DNA of 64,000 bases, taken from the NCBI RefSeq assembly GCF_000315625.1, contig NW_005434632.1:396487-460486 (forward strand), written 5' to 3'. Below, in pieces: positions 33,262 through 45,003 of the stretch. This DNA comes from Guillardia theta CCMP2712. Taxonomy: Eukaryota; Cryptophyceae; Pyrenomonadales; Geminigeraceae. The notes beneath the pieces are model-generated. The model was not told the DNA's origin, searched no databases, and worked only from the letters and a program-made list of their open reading frames with translations. A program made the position numbers and the translations under genes. The first letter of the stretch is position 1, and each line of letters begins with the position of its first letter.

Positions 33262-34548
33262 TCAAGGGCTCCTGTACAAGGGATGATTCACAAACCAGTC
33301 CATCCACTTTGTATCTCCCGAGAGATTTTCTATCTCCTCTTCCCCCGAGAAAGAGTTCAATATCGGCATGCTGCCCTCCCGCGACCGCTTGTCCAAGTCT
33401 CCGCTGCCTGAACAACTAGCTAGGTCGAACGACTGCGATGGGCTGCCGTCCTGCTCCAAGCACGTGCTGCTCCCGTTGTCCCTCAGGCTGAACCTCCTTG
33501 CTCCTACTTCGCTCTCCAACGACTTCAAGTCTTCCAGTCTCAACAAGTCCTCCTGCTCCTCCACGGGTTGCTCCATCGAGGCGGGCTCAGCCGCTGATGG
33601 CAGCGAAGACGAGCTCGACGCCTCCCATACCTCGGGGATCTCGATAGCCTCCAGCAAGCTGGGAGGGCTGGGAGGGCTGGGAGGGCCGGACCCTCCCCTG
33701 TCTTGCCGCGTCCTTGGCTTCTTATTTTCTCTTGTCTTCTCGTTCTTGTCCTGCTTCGCCTTGCTTTCATTCGCAGCGTCTGAGTTCCGATTGTTCGGCC
33801 ACTTGAAGATTCCCAGGGCCCTGCACGCTGTCTTCAACGCCGAGAGAGATATTCCCTGCCAATCGACATCAGAAACAGCCCACACCAACGCAGAGGTTGT
33901 GGAAAGGAAGGAAGGAAGGAAAAGAGGGAAGTGGGGGGGGGGAGGAGCAACATGCAAGAAGCGGAAGGAAAATAAAGGGCGAAGAAGAGGAGAAGGAGGA
34001 AAGGGAAATGTAAGAACGTAGGCACAGGGTGGAAGGGAAAGAGATGGGAGGAGGAGATTATCACTTACAAGCTCCCTGGCAGCTTCAATCTGACGGAGAT
34101 GGAACAAGCTGCAGATCTTAGCATAACTGAGAGCCACAATCTCCTTGCTGGAAGGCATCTGCCCTCCTTGCTTCTTCCTTGGCATCACGTAGTGGACGTG
34201 AGGCTGAGGTGGTAGCTGCTGTTGTTGTGGCCTTGAGTTCGCCTTCATGGCTGACTCTCGAATGGCCTCCTCCTGCAGCTTGTGAAATGACTCTGCAAGC
34301 ATTTGAGAGTAGACGCTGGGCGGTGGAGGTAGCAGAGTAGGAGCCATTCCTATTCTTTGGGTGCTGGGCAATAGGGGAGGAGGAGGAGGAGTAGAACTGA
34401 TCTGATCTGCGGGCACAACGCCAGTGCCCATGCATGAAACGTGTGATGGAACACACATCAAATTTTCTGGCATCCCAATCTCCGATCTCTGATCATATGC
34501 ATTGTGATCGACAAGCTGAACTGGTACAAACATCCCGTTGTCTCCCAT
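33262..34548 (-). CDS. RWP-RK domain transcription factor
   Basis: Start at the ATG at 34548 (MGDNGMFVPVQLVDHNAYD); the upstream TTG is not used. The N-terminal half is proline/glutamine-rich. The DNA-binding domain is built from two exons: SYAKICSLFHLRQIEAAREL, then after a 213-nt intron (33856-34068, GTAAGT...GGCAG) GISLSALKTACRALGIFKWP, which together give the helix-turn-helix and the R/K-W-P core of RWP-RK. A basic, lysine-rich stretch (KAKQDKNEKTRENKKPRTRQ) follows as a likely nuclear signal. The C-terminal part is acidic and serine-rich, ending MDWFVNHPLYRSP. RWP-RK proteins control nitrogen responses and gametogenesis in green algae and plants; the target here is unknown. The F-K-W-P variant replaces the usual R-W-P. 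Confidence 0.85.
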   Translation of the reverse strand: MGDNGMFVPVQLVDHNAYDQRSEIGMPENLMCVPSHVSCMGTGVVPADQISSTPPPPPLLPSTQRIGMAPTLLPPPPSVYSQMLAESFHKLQEEAIRESAMKANSRPQQQQLPPQPHVHYVMPRKKQGGQMPSSKEIVALSYAKICSLFHLRQIEAARELVSDNLLLPSLSLPPCAYVLTFPFPPSPLLRPLFSFRFLHVAPPPPHFPLFLPSFLSTTSALVWAVSDVDWQGISLSALKTACRALGIFKWPNNRNSDAANESKAKQDKNEKTRENKKPRTRQDRGGSGPPSPPSPPSLLEAIEIPEVWEASSSSSLPSAAEPASMEQPVEEQEDLLRLEDLKSLESEVGARRFSLRDNGSSTCLEQDGSPSQSFDLASCSGSGDLDKRSREGSMPILNSFSGEEEIENLSGDTKWMDWFVNHPLYRSP

Positions 34549-35599
34549 GTTCACCAAACTCTGTATTCCACGTTAGCCCTCTGTGCTTGATCTGGAGATC
34601 CTTGAATTCTTCATTTCCTGTTGTACTGTGCCTTGAAATCTGAACACAATAAACTAATCAGCGAGCATGAAGTCACACGGTACATCAGTTTGTTTTGTAC
34701 GTCAAAGGTCCTCAAATTACAGAACAGCGCGAAGCAATTTTCTTCCCCCTCGCGAACCCCCCCCTCCCCTCCCCCCCCCCTCCTAACCCTTCCCCCATTC
34801 TTCTTAGCCTGACTCCTGCTTCTACCTCAGAGTCTGAGGGTTTCCTTGGTTTCTTGTCTCCTTGCTGAATATCTTGCCCTCCCAAACATTCAACATTGCC
34901 CACTCCCCTCCTTCCCTTTGCTCCCCTCCCGTCCCCCTAGCTTCTTCTATGTCCCCTCCCCTCCCCTCCACTTGATCCCCTCACTAACAACTCCTCCTTG
35001 AGCTCTTCTCTCCTATTCTATCCTTCTCTGTCTCAGTCCTGCTCCCTGCTCCCTACCACCGTTTCCTTCTCCTCAGCTACCCTGCTTGATTGTACGACCA
35101 AAATCTCAAACGCACTCTTTCAGGGGGAGGATTCATTTGGAGGGGTAGGGGTAGAATCGATGGTTATTCAACAGGGAAATATTAGGATGAAATACAGTCA
35201 AATGGGAGGTGGGGGTGGGAAGAAGCGATGGTCCAGATTCGGGAATACTTTTTGGATAAAAATTGTTATAGGATTGGTGATATAAAAAACGCATCGTATC
35301 AGGGGGGTTGTGAATTAAATTTCAAGTTTAGTTCTAATATTTCAAAATTAATCACATAATTTCATGCAACCCATCATGTATGCAAAATAAAAAGTTTTAG
35401 GAACGGAGAGAAAGTATGAAAAGAGGTTTTATCGGTGGGATGAGCGTCCAGCGCCCGCCAGCAGGGATGCTGATGCAAAATTAAGAAGGCGGGGGGCGCA
35501 ATGTTTTGATGGGAGAAAGGGGGGTAGGGGTGTAGAACAAACGGACGGGGTCATACATGGGAGAATCAGGGGGTGAAGGGGAAGGAGGGGTGGAGGCAC
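34549..35599. other. Intergenic region with polypyrimidine tract and G-run element
   Basis: Upstream of the RWP-RK gene and downstream of the cysteine desulfurase. 34740-34990 is C/T-rich, including runs of eight or more C. 35110-35290 has ggggtaggggtag and gggaggtgggggtggg in AT-rich DNA. 35500-35590 has ggggggtaggggtgtag. The end of the desulfurase gene may extend into the 35430-35599 part. Confidence 0.45.
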
Positions 35600-37652
35600 C
35601 TGCAAGCGCAATGTCTTGATCCGTAGTCGGCCTCCCAACACTAAGTCGCACAGCTCTGCGAGGGAGGCAGCAAGGTCAGTGATGGTTCCGGATGCGGAGA
35701 TGGCAGCACCTGAAAGCTTTGTCCTTGCTGATGTTCATAGCCTTGAGGACATGGCTGACCTGATGATCCAATGTGCTCAGAAGCCGGGATTGAACCGATC
35801 TCGTTCTTACATGCCCCGTCTGCCCTGCGTGACAAGCACTGCCTGCAGAGAAGGCTAGGCGATCGGCTGTCTGAGCAATGATCTGAAGATCGCCTTAAGG
35901 GAACAATCGCAGTCAGGAAAATCTAGCGAGTTATACCTGGTCGTTGGTTGGGGACGAAATTGGAAACGAAATCTGCAGAAGTCACCATGAGATCGAACAC
36001 ACGAGAAGGGGAGGTTGAGCACGTTGAGGGTATTTGGGAGACGACGCTCAGGATGCCTGCACAAGCACTCACGAAGCACATCGAACCTGCGGATCAATAC
36101 CCGTTGAGCTCTATACCCGGAATAGCCTGGTGATCACTCACTGAGTCAGCGGACCAGCGGCATCATGGAGCGGTTGAAAATAGCATCATGCCTTTGCCAG
36201 TAAATCATGCAGCAGATCTCTCATCTTGCGGAGATGTTCGGAGTCTTTCAGAAGGTTGTCCTTGCAGACCTTGCATGCCGCTCCCAACGCCACGAGGTGC
36301 CTGCGAAGAACAGTTGGGGAAGTGGAAAGAATTGATAGTGATGAATGTCAAGATTCAGCAGGAGATCGATGAGAACAACAACAAGGGACAAGTAGAAGGA
36401 ACAAGACAGAGAGCATTCATACATGGTGTTTTCTGTGCCGGCCCTTCGTCCTCGCTCGTGCCCTGCACCATGCATGAAGCTGCATCGCGTCATTCTTGTG
36501 TAAGGAAAGGGAACGAGAGCTCTCACTTGGGAAGTTCGGTTCCATGACGGATGTACAACGCTCCGACCCCAGCAGGAGCATAGAGCTTGTGACCTGGCCA
36601 AGTTCCGGAGTCCGTTAACGTGTTCGCTACAACATGCTTTGCATGTTCACCAGCGACGGTCAAGAAGTCGACTCCGAGGTCATTCACGTCAACAGGGATC
36701 TAGAGATAACTTTCATTGCCCTGCCTGAAAGCGGCAAGCTCAACCTTGCCAATCGCTTGCGAGGCATCGGTGTGTACCAGGACGCCTGCGAGTAAAATCA
36801 GGAAGACCGGGGCGCCCACCAGTAGTCCGGCACCTTTGCTCCTTGCGATCTGGGCAATGCTCCGGATGTCGTTGATGGTTCCTGTCTCATTGTTCGCCAG
36901 CATGACTGCAAGGGGTGGATTTAAGTGGCGCCAGCAACACAGGAAAGGATACTCGTAACAAGGGCCGTGTCTTCCCTTATGGCAGCTCGCACTTGCTCGG
37001 GGTCAACCTCTCCGTACTCGTTGACCCCCACGTGCGTGATCTCCATGCCGTGAACCTCCTCGAGATACTTGCAGCACTCCAGCACGGCGACATGCTCGGC
37101 TGCGCTCGTCACGATGTGTCTCTTGGTCTTCCTCAACCTCTCGGCTGTTCCTTTGAGCGCCCAGTTGATCGACTCCGTTCCCCCTGAGGTAAAGAACACC
37201 TCCTCACTCGAGCACCCGATGAGATCAGCGACCTCCTCTCTCGCCTGCTCGAGTATGAGTGCAGCTGCAGAGGAAGGGAGGGCAGGGAGCTCACGACCTT
37301 GGCCACAGCTTCCTTCTCCTTCACTCCGTACCAGTGCGATGAGCTGGGATTTCCGAACCTCCCCTGTTCCATGTAAAAGAAAGGCATGAGAACGATGTTG
37401 TCTTGACTATGCACTTCCTCGTTCTCTCTCCTTCCTGGCCCCCAACCCCTCTCCCTCACTCCTCACCTCTCCCTTCTTCTCCCCTCCTCAGCTTCTTCCC
37501 ACTGAGCGACAGGTGACCATATCTAACAATCTCTGATGTCTTCCTCTCTCTCTCTCACTCACTCTCACCTCTATGTACGGCTTCATCGCCTGCTGCACCT
37601 TCTCGTCCAACGGGGTCGTAGCGTTGTAGTCCAGGTAGACCATGGTCGCCAT
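35600..37652 (-). CDS. NifS/SCLY-type cysteine desulfurase (or selenocysteine lyase), PLP enzyme
   Basis: Starts at 37652 with [19 protein letters not shown]; no presequence, so cytosolic. Following exons read [128 protein letters not shown] (PLP-binding lysine in GHK, formed by removing an intron), [39 protein letters not shown] (the catalytic-cysteine loop), [16 protein letters not shown] and [15 protein letters not shown]. The order is complete for the family, which releases sulfur or selenium from cysteine or selenocysteine. The sequence style resembles animal SCLY as much as bacterial NifS. The stop codon was not located; the last exon ends near 35600 at a GT donor or runs on. At least ten introns. 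Confidence 0.88.
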
Positions 37653-38349
37653 AATTTCACCCCACCTACCGTACTGACTTCAACACCCCTACCTACTGAA
37701 GTGAAAAACCTACCCCTTTAATTACAAGGTTTTTGGTATATATTTACCCGGTACTTGCGTGACCCCACCCTGAAAAATGTGCCGATCAACCAAGTGGATC
37801 AACAAGTGTAGGCTACTGACGAGATTGAGCATGAAAATACAAGATGAACGTGCGCAACCATTCTGATGTCTTCCTACATATCACACGAAAACATTTGAAT
37901 CAGTTACAAAGTGATGAATGGAAAGAATCACAGTCATTCGTAGTGTAACAAGTAAGATTCTTGAATTTACAGACAGGAAAGGGGACATCGCTCACACAAT
38001 GCATCGAGAGGACTGGGCTCTTCCATCTGAGTTTTAGATATGGTTCGAAGGTGTCATACTACTGAGGTTTCAAACTACATATAGTTGTCATACAACTATG
38101 TGGTGTTGTGAAAAAATTCATCGGCAATGAAACTCAAACGTTCGAATGAATCCATCATTTTCTACTCAGCGCATGACTCGCACAAAGAACAGAAGAATTG
38201 AAGCAAGTAGATATTCGTATTTCATTTTTTGCTGCAAAACTTAGAATACTGTGATGGATAGAAATCACAACACTAAATTCATCCCACAAGATCATCTTGC
38301 TCTCGTGAAATGAGAAGAGGTTGAATTCTAAAGCAATTAACGACAAAGG
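37653..38349. other. AT-rich intergenic region with a G-run element
   Basis: 37655-37790 contains caccccacc, caacacccctacc, ctacccctt and gaccccaccc, the C-strand version of the G-run element, directly upstream of the desulfurase start. The rest is AT-rich with no gene recognised. Confidence 0.45.
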
Positions 38350-39153
38350 TTTACCAAGGTTGATATTCCTTCAGATCTCGCCAATGCTGCAAACAGGTCC
38401 ATATCATCATGTTCTGCAAACTCATGCAAAATCATAAGTCAACTCTTTCTTGTACAGAAGAAACGAACTTATTCAAATACTCTTATGGACCCCAGTCAGA
38501 GCCATGAAAGCACAAAAAGATGTTCAATGAAAAACACGCAAAGGTGAGAACAAGTTAAATCAAAACAGGATGTCGCAGTGGGCTCTGCGGCGATAGCATA
38601 CCACGCTGAACAATCACATCAGAGACCTCAAAACAGGAGAAACATGAAGACATCACCGAAAACGGCTGTTGAAAGCATTCCTGCGGGTGCAAGCTGCAAT
38701 CCTTGACCAACATGGTGAATTGTTGAGGCAGCATTCTGTCATTGGCAGCCATGACCTGCTTCATGAGAACGCCTCAGCATCTCCGCAGCATGGTTTCTTT
38801 GCGGGGCGAACACATGAGTTGCACCAAAGGACATGGGTTTCAAGAGGAAGCAGATGTTGGTATTTCAGCAACGCAATCACATCAAGAAGGCAGGGTGTTT
38901 GAGATTGGAGCATGCAAACTACCTTCTGAAACAGCATGCTCGTGACGTCCTTCCCTCTCTCCTCTCCCCTCCCCGATGCCATCAGCGCCGCTGCTGCCTT
39001 GGTCAAGCCCATTCCAAGCGCCTCCCAAAATATCACGGCGATGCGGGGAGGAGGGGGGCCACAACTTCTTTTAAATAACGGTTTCCATCGCTCCGTTGCA
39101 ATGTCAACGATAGAAGTAACGGAAGAATCCAGGATACAGCACAAGGCATGCAT
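38350..39153 (-). CDS. Candidate multi-exon gene, unrecognised
   Basis: Several short minus-strand stretches look coding and are bounded by GT/AG: TSIVDIATERWKPLFKR and FWEALGMGLTKAAAALMA (about 39000-39120), MLFQKVVCMLQ (about 38920), VMAANDRMLPQQFTMLVKDC (about 38700-38760) and AEHDDMDLFAALARSEGIST, L then a GTAAAC donor (about 38355-38425). No conserved domain is recognised and neither end is fixed. It is divergent from the BAH gene. Confidence 0.35.
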
Positions 39154-39283
39154 GGCAACAGCGACAGTAGGAGGGAGCAGGAGGAGCTAAGAAGGAAAGG
39201 AGGAGTGGCAAGAGGCGCGGCAGTGGAAGAGGGAGCAGGGAGAGGAGCATGGGTGGAAGGAGGAGCAGGGTGAGAGGAGTATC

Positions 39284-42236
39284 GTGCCAATAGATGAGGA
39301 GAAGAAGATTGCAAGTCGAGCATGTATGAAATCGGATATAGAGACTTGGGTGCGATGCAGGAGCATGATGAAATCAGAGATCGAGGCCGGATCAGGAAAG
39401 AAACTATGTTTTTGCATGCATCGGACTCAGAAAAAGAGGGGGTGTTTAGAATGTAGCTGTGAGGAACCAAGAAGTAATCATGTGTTGTGGATTCCTTGTA
39501 ACGATTCTTCAGGGCGAGGACTATCTGCATGTGAAAAGCTCACGGAGTGCATCGAGATGCAACGGAGACAGGGCGTAAGAGCCAGGCACGATGACGAAAA
39601 GAGCTCAGATCAGGACCAGGATGACGACGAGGTCATCGGAGTGAAGTACGGAGACTTTGTGCTTGTAGCTTGTGAAGAAGGGCTGCCATTCATCGCCTTC
39701 ATCTGCGAGCCTAAGGCTCACATGTGCAAGGGCACTGGGACTGTCAAGGTCATGTGGCTATACAGACAAGACGACGTGGACGCCAAGGTGCTCGTAAGAG
39801 AGTCCAAGAGGCTCAAGTGTCAGGTAGGTGGAGGGGTAAATGTAGTAGGGCAGTCACGAGGGCTGCAGCTGCTGGATCGCAACCGGGAGATTTTCTGGAG
39901 TTTCCACATGGATGAGTGCCCGTTAGAGAGCATGCTGCGCCATACGAGGGTGCTGGTGCCCTCCAAAGAGCCAGAAGGTCAGTGAAGATGAGAACATGAC
40001 GAAGTTCTCCTCAACGTGCTGGCGCTCTTAGATCCGGACAAGCATGTGAAGCAAGACGAGATGATGTGCCGCTTTGTGTTTGATCCGATCAAGGAGAAGT
40101 TGTCTCATCTGAACTCGAGTAGGGAAAACTCATGCAGCATGCTTCTCTCTGACTTGAGCCTGGTCCTTGTGCGCAGAGCACTGGAGGACCGATTTACAAA
40201 ACCACATTGAGAGGGCTAAGAGCATCAACAAGTAAGTTCTCTCGTTTGCGAGCCTCTGACTTTTGGATCGACCCTGTTTCATTATCATGACTTCATGTGG
40301 CCCACCTCCCTCCCTCCCTCCCTCCCTCCCTCCCTCCCTCCCTCCCTCCCTCCCTCCCTCCCTCCCTCCCTTCTGCTGCACCTCATCCCCTCGCCCCCGG
40401 GTCGCAAATGCCTCCAATTTCTGTCTCGCTCCCTCGATTGCCCTTCCTATCTGTTCATACGCGCATCAAGGTATCCGTATGCTATGAAGTCTTCCAAGTC
40501 CAAACCCTCGATATTGAAGAAGCCGGCTCGTCGCGAGGATGCTGAAGAGGGGGCGAGTGGTAGCAGGTGTGGACTTGTTCGTGCGGTCAGAATGTGCGTG
40601 AAAAACTTTCAAGTGCTCAGAAGAAACCGGTGAAAGAGAGTGAAGAGAGTCGAGCGAAGGCAACGGGCCAAGCAAGTGAGTCTGCTCAAAAGGTTGCAGA
40701 GAATGCAGGGCGAGACGCAAAGTCCAGGTAAAAAGGAGGAAGGAGGAGGAGAGGAGGAGAAAAATTTCCTTCTTGTTGACATGTAGCAGGGCTGAAGCTA
40801 GGATGATCGAGGCAGCTCTTCGGGCTTCACTTCAAGAACCAACTGCAGCAAGTTCCAAGGGTAGCAGCTTACCTAAGGCGGTCAACACCAAGAAGAATCA
40901 GATAGTCCAGAAGGAGAAGAGCAGGGAGGTAGAGGCGAAGCATGTGGAAGAGAGCGTGAGGATTAATCAAAGGAGGAGGAGAATCATTGAGGAATCTGAC
41001 GATGAGCTTGACAACAAGAGGTAAGACGAAGCTCACACTTACATCTCCCCCCGGTTGACTCGGGCTTGCAGTGAGTCTAGTTCCAAGAGGCTCAAGGGGG
41101 CCAACCCGTCAGCGGCGTGGAAGCAGGAGAAGGTACAGGCAAACGTCAAGGACAGCTCCAACGTCGATCCCAAAGGCTCCCAACCCACCAGCTCCCGTGT
41201 GTGTAAGTCTGAGGAGGTAGACACGAGGCAGCACGAGCCTCCCAAACGAGGCGAAGGGGCTAAGAAGAAGGTGGGAGGCATAACCGTGCCCATCGTCAAG
41301 CTCGAGGAGGAGATCGGCTCGTCCTCTGCTGCTTCCCCGATGCTGATGCACTCGCGGGAGAGTGCGGTACGAGGAAGGCCATGGCTGCTCTCGCGCAAGA
41401 TGATCCAGGGTGGAGGGTGCGAGCGGATGGTCGCAAAGCAAGGGAACATTCTGCAAGAGCAGCTGGCTGAGGTGACGTGGCAGAGCAACCGGCCGCAGCT
41501 GATGTCCAAGGATGCGCATGACGGAGTATCGGAGATCTTGGAGGAGACGAGGGGAGTGAGGCTAGAGGACGTGAGCGCCGTACGGAGGAGCGAGAGGGAG
41601 CATGCGAGGGACTGGATGTTCGACAGTGAGGACCTGGGAGGAGCAGGAGGGAAGAAGCTGAAGGAGCCAACGAGGGCGGAAAGGGAGCTGAGGGAGAAGG
41701 AGCGATACCTCGGGCATCTGATAGGGAGGGAGACAGCGACGAGACTGAGGGTCAAGGAGCATGCAGTGTATCGCCTGGTGGAGGCCTTGCAAGGCGTCAT
41801 CAACCAGTCCGACCACTTCGTCGACTTCGCCTGCGGGAACAACAGGTTTGGCAGCATCCTGTGCCAGTGCTTCGGCCTGTCGTGGTCCTCCTACGACGAG
41901 GCCGTGCCGGAGGACAGGAACTACATGGGCAAGAGCTGGATGTTAGCTGGGCCCTCAGACGTCCCAGCGAACGTGGTCATAGGGATCTTCCCTCCACTGC
42001 ACAAGGGACCGATCATGTGTGAGATGTACCTGCAGCATGCTCTCCAATTTCGGCCGAGGCTCCTCGTGCTGCTCGTACCAGCCTCATGCCGCTGGTGCCC
42101 GGACAAGAGGAAGTATGAGGAGCTGATGAGGAGGAAGGGCTTCTGCAGCGAGGTGGACTTTGCTACTGAGCAGGGGCATGGAGACCTGGCTCTGCAGCGA
42201 GTGAGCCTGGACCTCTTGATCCTCCGGCGGGTATGA
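39284..42236 (+). CDS. BAH-domain chromatin protein with UIM-like helix and EDM2-like methyltransferase fold
   Basis: The 5' start is uncertain; 39284 is the first Met of an open stretch whose early part has a cysteine cluster (CFCMHRTQKKRGCLECSC). A BAH domain follows: KYGDFVLVACEEGLPFIAFI, VKVMWLYRQDDVD, then after a roughly 70-nt intron EIFWSFHMDECPLESMLRHT. Further exons give CRFVFDPIKEKLSHL, HWRTDLQNHIERAKSINK, basic linker, AEARMIEAALRASLQE (a good ubiquitin-interacting-motif match) and a long charged region. The C-terminus (41800-42236) reads HFVDFACGNNRFGSILCQCF, SYDEAVPEDRNYMGKSW, VVIGIFPPLHKG and QFRPRLLVLLVP, strongly like the methyltransferase-like end of plant EDM2. The catalytic NPPF position is I-F-P-P here, so activity is doubtful. 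Likely a nuclear chromatin reader. Confidence 0.75.
40307..40371. repeat. (CCCT)n microsatellite in an intron
   Basis: About 16 uninterrupted ccct units inside an intron of the BAH gene, between the exons ending KSINK and starting near 40470. Confidence 0.9.
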
Positions 42237-42775
42237 GAACCGAGAAGGTCAGAGAGAATGTGATAATGGAAATAGAAATCGGCGATGGCTAGAAAACTGT
42301 CCAGCACATACAGCTGGGTGACTTAAAAGCTGGGAAAGAAGTGGGGAAGGGGTGGGGGATCAGTGCTGGCATGTCCTAACTTTCCCCTCCAGCTCTTCCG
42401 GCAAATCATGACTGCGATGACTTCATTCTTACAAGATTTCTTCATATTCGTGGCTCGTTGCTCGACGCAAAGTTAAACTCATGCTCCTGATCCTGATCCT
42501 GATCCTGATCCTGCAATTCCATACGTCAGCACATAACAACACTACTCCGGTTCCCCCTCACCTCCATCGCTTCCTGCGTTGTCAGTGAGCGGAGTAGGAT
42601 TGTTCTGCAAGTTGGCATTCTGACAAAGAAAAAAACTGATCAGAGACAGGAGGCATCCACACAAAGATCACGTTGGTCTGCTTCTTGAAGGCCACAATCT
42701 CCTGGCAAGGAGGGGTACCCCTACCAACTCCGTGCTTGCCGTCCTTGTCGACTGATCCGGTGCCTTATTACACAG
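42237..42775. other. Convergent intergenic region
   Basis: Between the ends of the BAH gene (+) and a secreted unknown (-). It holds a short (cctgat)4 repeat at about 42484-42513 and an aggggtacccctacc palindrome near 42710. No gene seen. Confidence 0.5.
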
Positions 42776-43560
42776 TCAAACACACGAGGCTGTCGACAGG
42801 GAGCATTCACAGTCAGGAGAAGTCTCGTCCTTCTCAGCTTCGTCGATGATGGACCCTGCGACGATGCGTGGAGAAAGCTTGCCGTTCACTACCTGCGACC
42901 GCCGTCAGGTTGTCACACTGTTGTGCTGCTTTTCCTACAGCCATGGTGGGAGCGTTCTCGAGCTCCTTCTCATAGTTTCCTGTCACACCACTGCATGCGC
43001 GTTACTCTGAAAGTGGGCGTGACGGCAGCGCAAGATACCTGGTGATGTACTTGGATTCCGCCCTGTAGTTAGGGAGAGATCCTCGCAACCAGGCCGCCCG
43101 CTTGTCGTCCAGACCGTCCAACACCTTCTGATACATCTTGGCACCGACCTTTCCGGTCACATCGATGTTGTCCTTGTTGGCAGCGTCAATGATGGCGTCA
43201 GCTACCGTCGCATCGTCCGAATGTGACCCGTCAACGTTGTTGAACTCTTCCGTCATAGTCTTCTCCATGGTTGGCCCGTTGGCTCCCATGATCGCCTGTG
43301 CCTCTACCTCATCCGTGGGAACGGAGCCAGTTATAGTGCCAGCTTGGTTGGCAGGCAGATTGTTAAGCTCATTATTGACATCGTTCTGGGCTTCATCCAC
43401 CATGTTCTGGCCAACGACTATGTCTTCAAGAGCGGTACGTCTGACCTTAGAGCCGTCCTGGGTTGAGAGCGCGATGACAACGAGGCCGATCAGAATCACT
43501 GAAGTTGCGGCAGCAAAGAATTTCCTTTGGCAAACAAGTTAGTTACGCGGAGAGGAACAT
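42776..43560 (-). CDS. Secreted or membrane-anchored acidic protein, unrecognised
   Basis: The main exon (about 43030-43524) begins KFFAAATSVILIGLVVIALS, a signal anchor, and continues TQDGSKVRRTALEDIVVGQN, then an acidic asparagine-rich segment (EAQNDVNNELNNLPAN) and DDKRAAWLRGSLPNYRAESK. Downstream exons read NYEKELENAPTMAVGKAAQQ, CDNLTAVA and GKLSPRIVAGSIIDEAEKDE, ending SLSTASCV with TGA at 42776. There is no ATG in the main exon; an ATG at 43560 gives MFLSA fused to KFFAAA only if a 22-nt GT-AG segment (43525-43546) is spliced, otherwise the first exon is elsewhere upstream. No family recognised. Confidence 0.55.
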
Positions 43561-43757
43561 GCCAGAGAAAATTCCAAGGACGGTTAACAAGAAGTCGGCA
43601 AGATACGAAGAACGATCACTATTGTTGTAGTAGAGATCATCATTATGTCATGACATGCTTTCATCCCATCTTTCGATCATCATTTCCATCTCCACGACCT
43701 CACCAACTTAAGAACCACGTCTCTATCCATTGCGACACTCTCGTCCCATCACATTAG

Positions 43758-44007
<250 letters not shown>

Positions 44008-44840
44008 GGACATCAGACTATCTGCATCAGTCTCGTGCATGGCAATCATCACGCTTCTCCTCTGTCGCTTCTCTCTCCTCACCTTCCATCTTTCCTTCCC
44101 CCTCGGATCTCCGCCAAGGGCGCCGTCAGGTGCTCCATTGTCATTGTCACCCGAAATAGCACTGATGACCCCTGTTACTCATCAGTACCCCGAACTGTCC
44201 ATCTTCGCCTGAGCCTAGTATCATTCTATAGGATACTAGGGGCTCAGGTCCTATCCTTTGCTAGTACGGTACTACCCGATGATCCAACATTGCCGCTTCG
44301 GACCCCACCCCACTGGGCCGGGCCCGGCCGGGCCCGGTGACTCATGAGTCAGTGAGAGAGGCCCGGCGGCGCCGCGGGGCCGGCTGCCGGCCGCGCGGGC
44401 GCTGCGGGGGGCACTCTGAGTGACTGCAGCACTGTCCGACCGGGGCCAGGCTTGCGGAAAAAGTAATCGTACCTAACTTTGAGTAAAGACTGAGTCACTC
44501 AGTGAGTTTAGTGATACTATGATAATGCCGGCCCCCCCCCCGCCAGCCTGCCAGTCGGATACTAACCGATCATGGCACTGCCGCAGGAGCAAAACTAGCC
44601 TTGTCAGACATCCCTGAGTCAAGTCACTAGAACTTCAGGCGGCCGCCGGCCGAGTCGGAGGCTCGGAGACTGCGGCAGTGCTCAGTAATCTTTACGTGAC
44701 TGAACTTTGAGTAAAAGTGACGGTGAGCCGCTCACCGTGAATCAGTATAAGAGAGAAAAAAAAAACGGCGTAGGGGGCTTCAAGTGACTTCAGGCGCGAG
44801 CCAAGGGGGCTCTAGCGCGGCCCACTAGGTCACTTTTCTT
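44008..44840. other. GC-rich region flanking the 3' end of the retroelement
   Basis: 44290-44420 is extremely GC-rich (ggccgggcccggccgggccc, ccggcggcgccgcggggccgg) with a tgactcatgagtca palindrome near 44338. TAACTTTGAGTAAA occurs at 44474 and AACTTTGAGTAAA at 44703; the inverse TTTACTCAAAGTTA is at 44839. This may be the untranslated 3' end of the element or older insertions. Confidence 0.45.
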
Positions 44841-45003
44841 TACTCAAAGTTAAGTTAAAAATCAGTACGAGGACAATCAGGAGAGTCGAGGAGGCTTGAC
44901 CCTGACACTGTCGCACAGGCCAAACGGCGAGAAGAGAAAAGACAGCGAGAACCAAACCCAATCCTGCCAACTGCTGTCCCCCAAACTTAACTGATACCTT
45001 CAC

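Noticed and set aside
35780-35860. tRNA-like T-arm (GGTTCAATCCC) on the minus strand
   Set aside because: The flanking bases do not form a proper T-stem or acceptor stem, and the sequence lies in an intron of the cysteine desulfurase gene.
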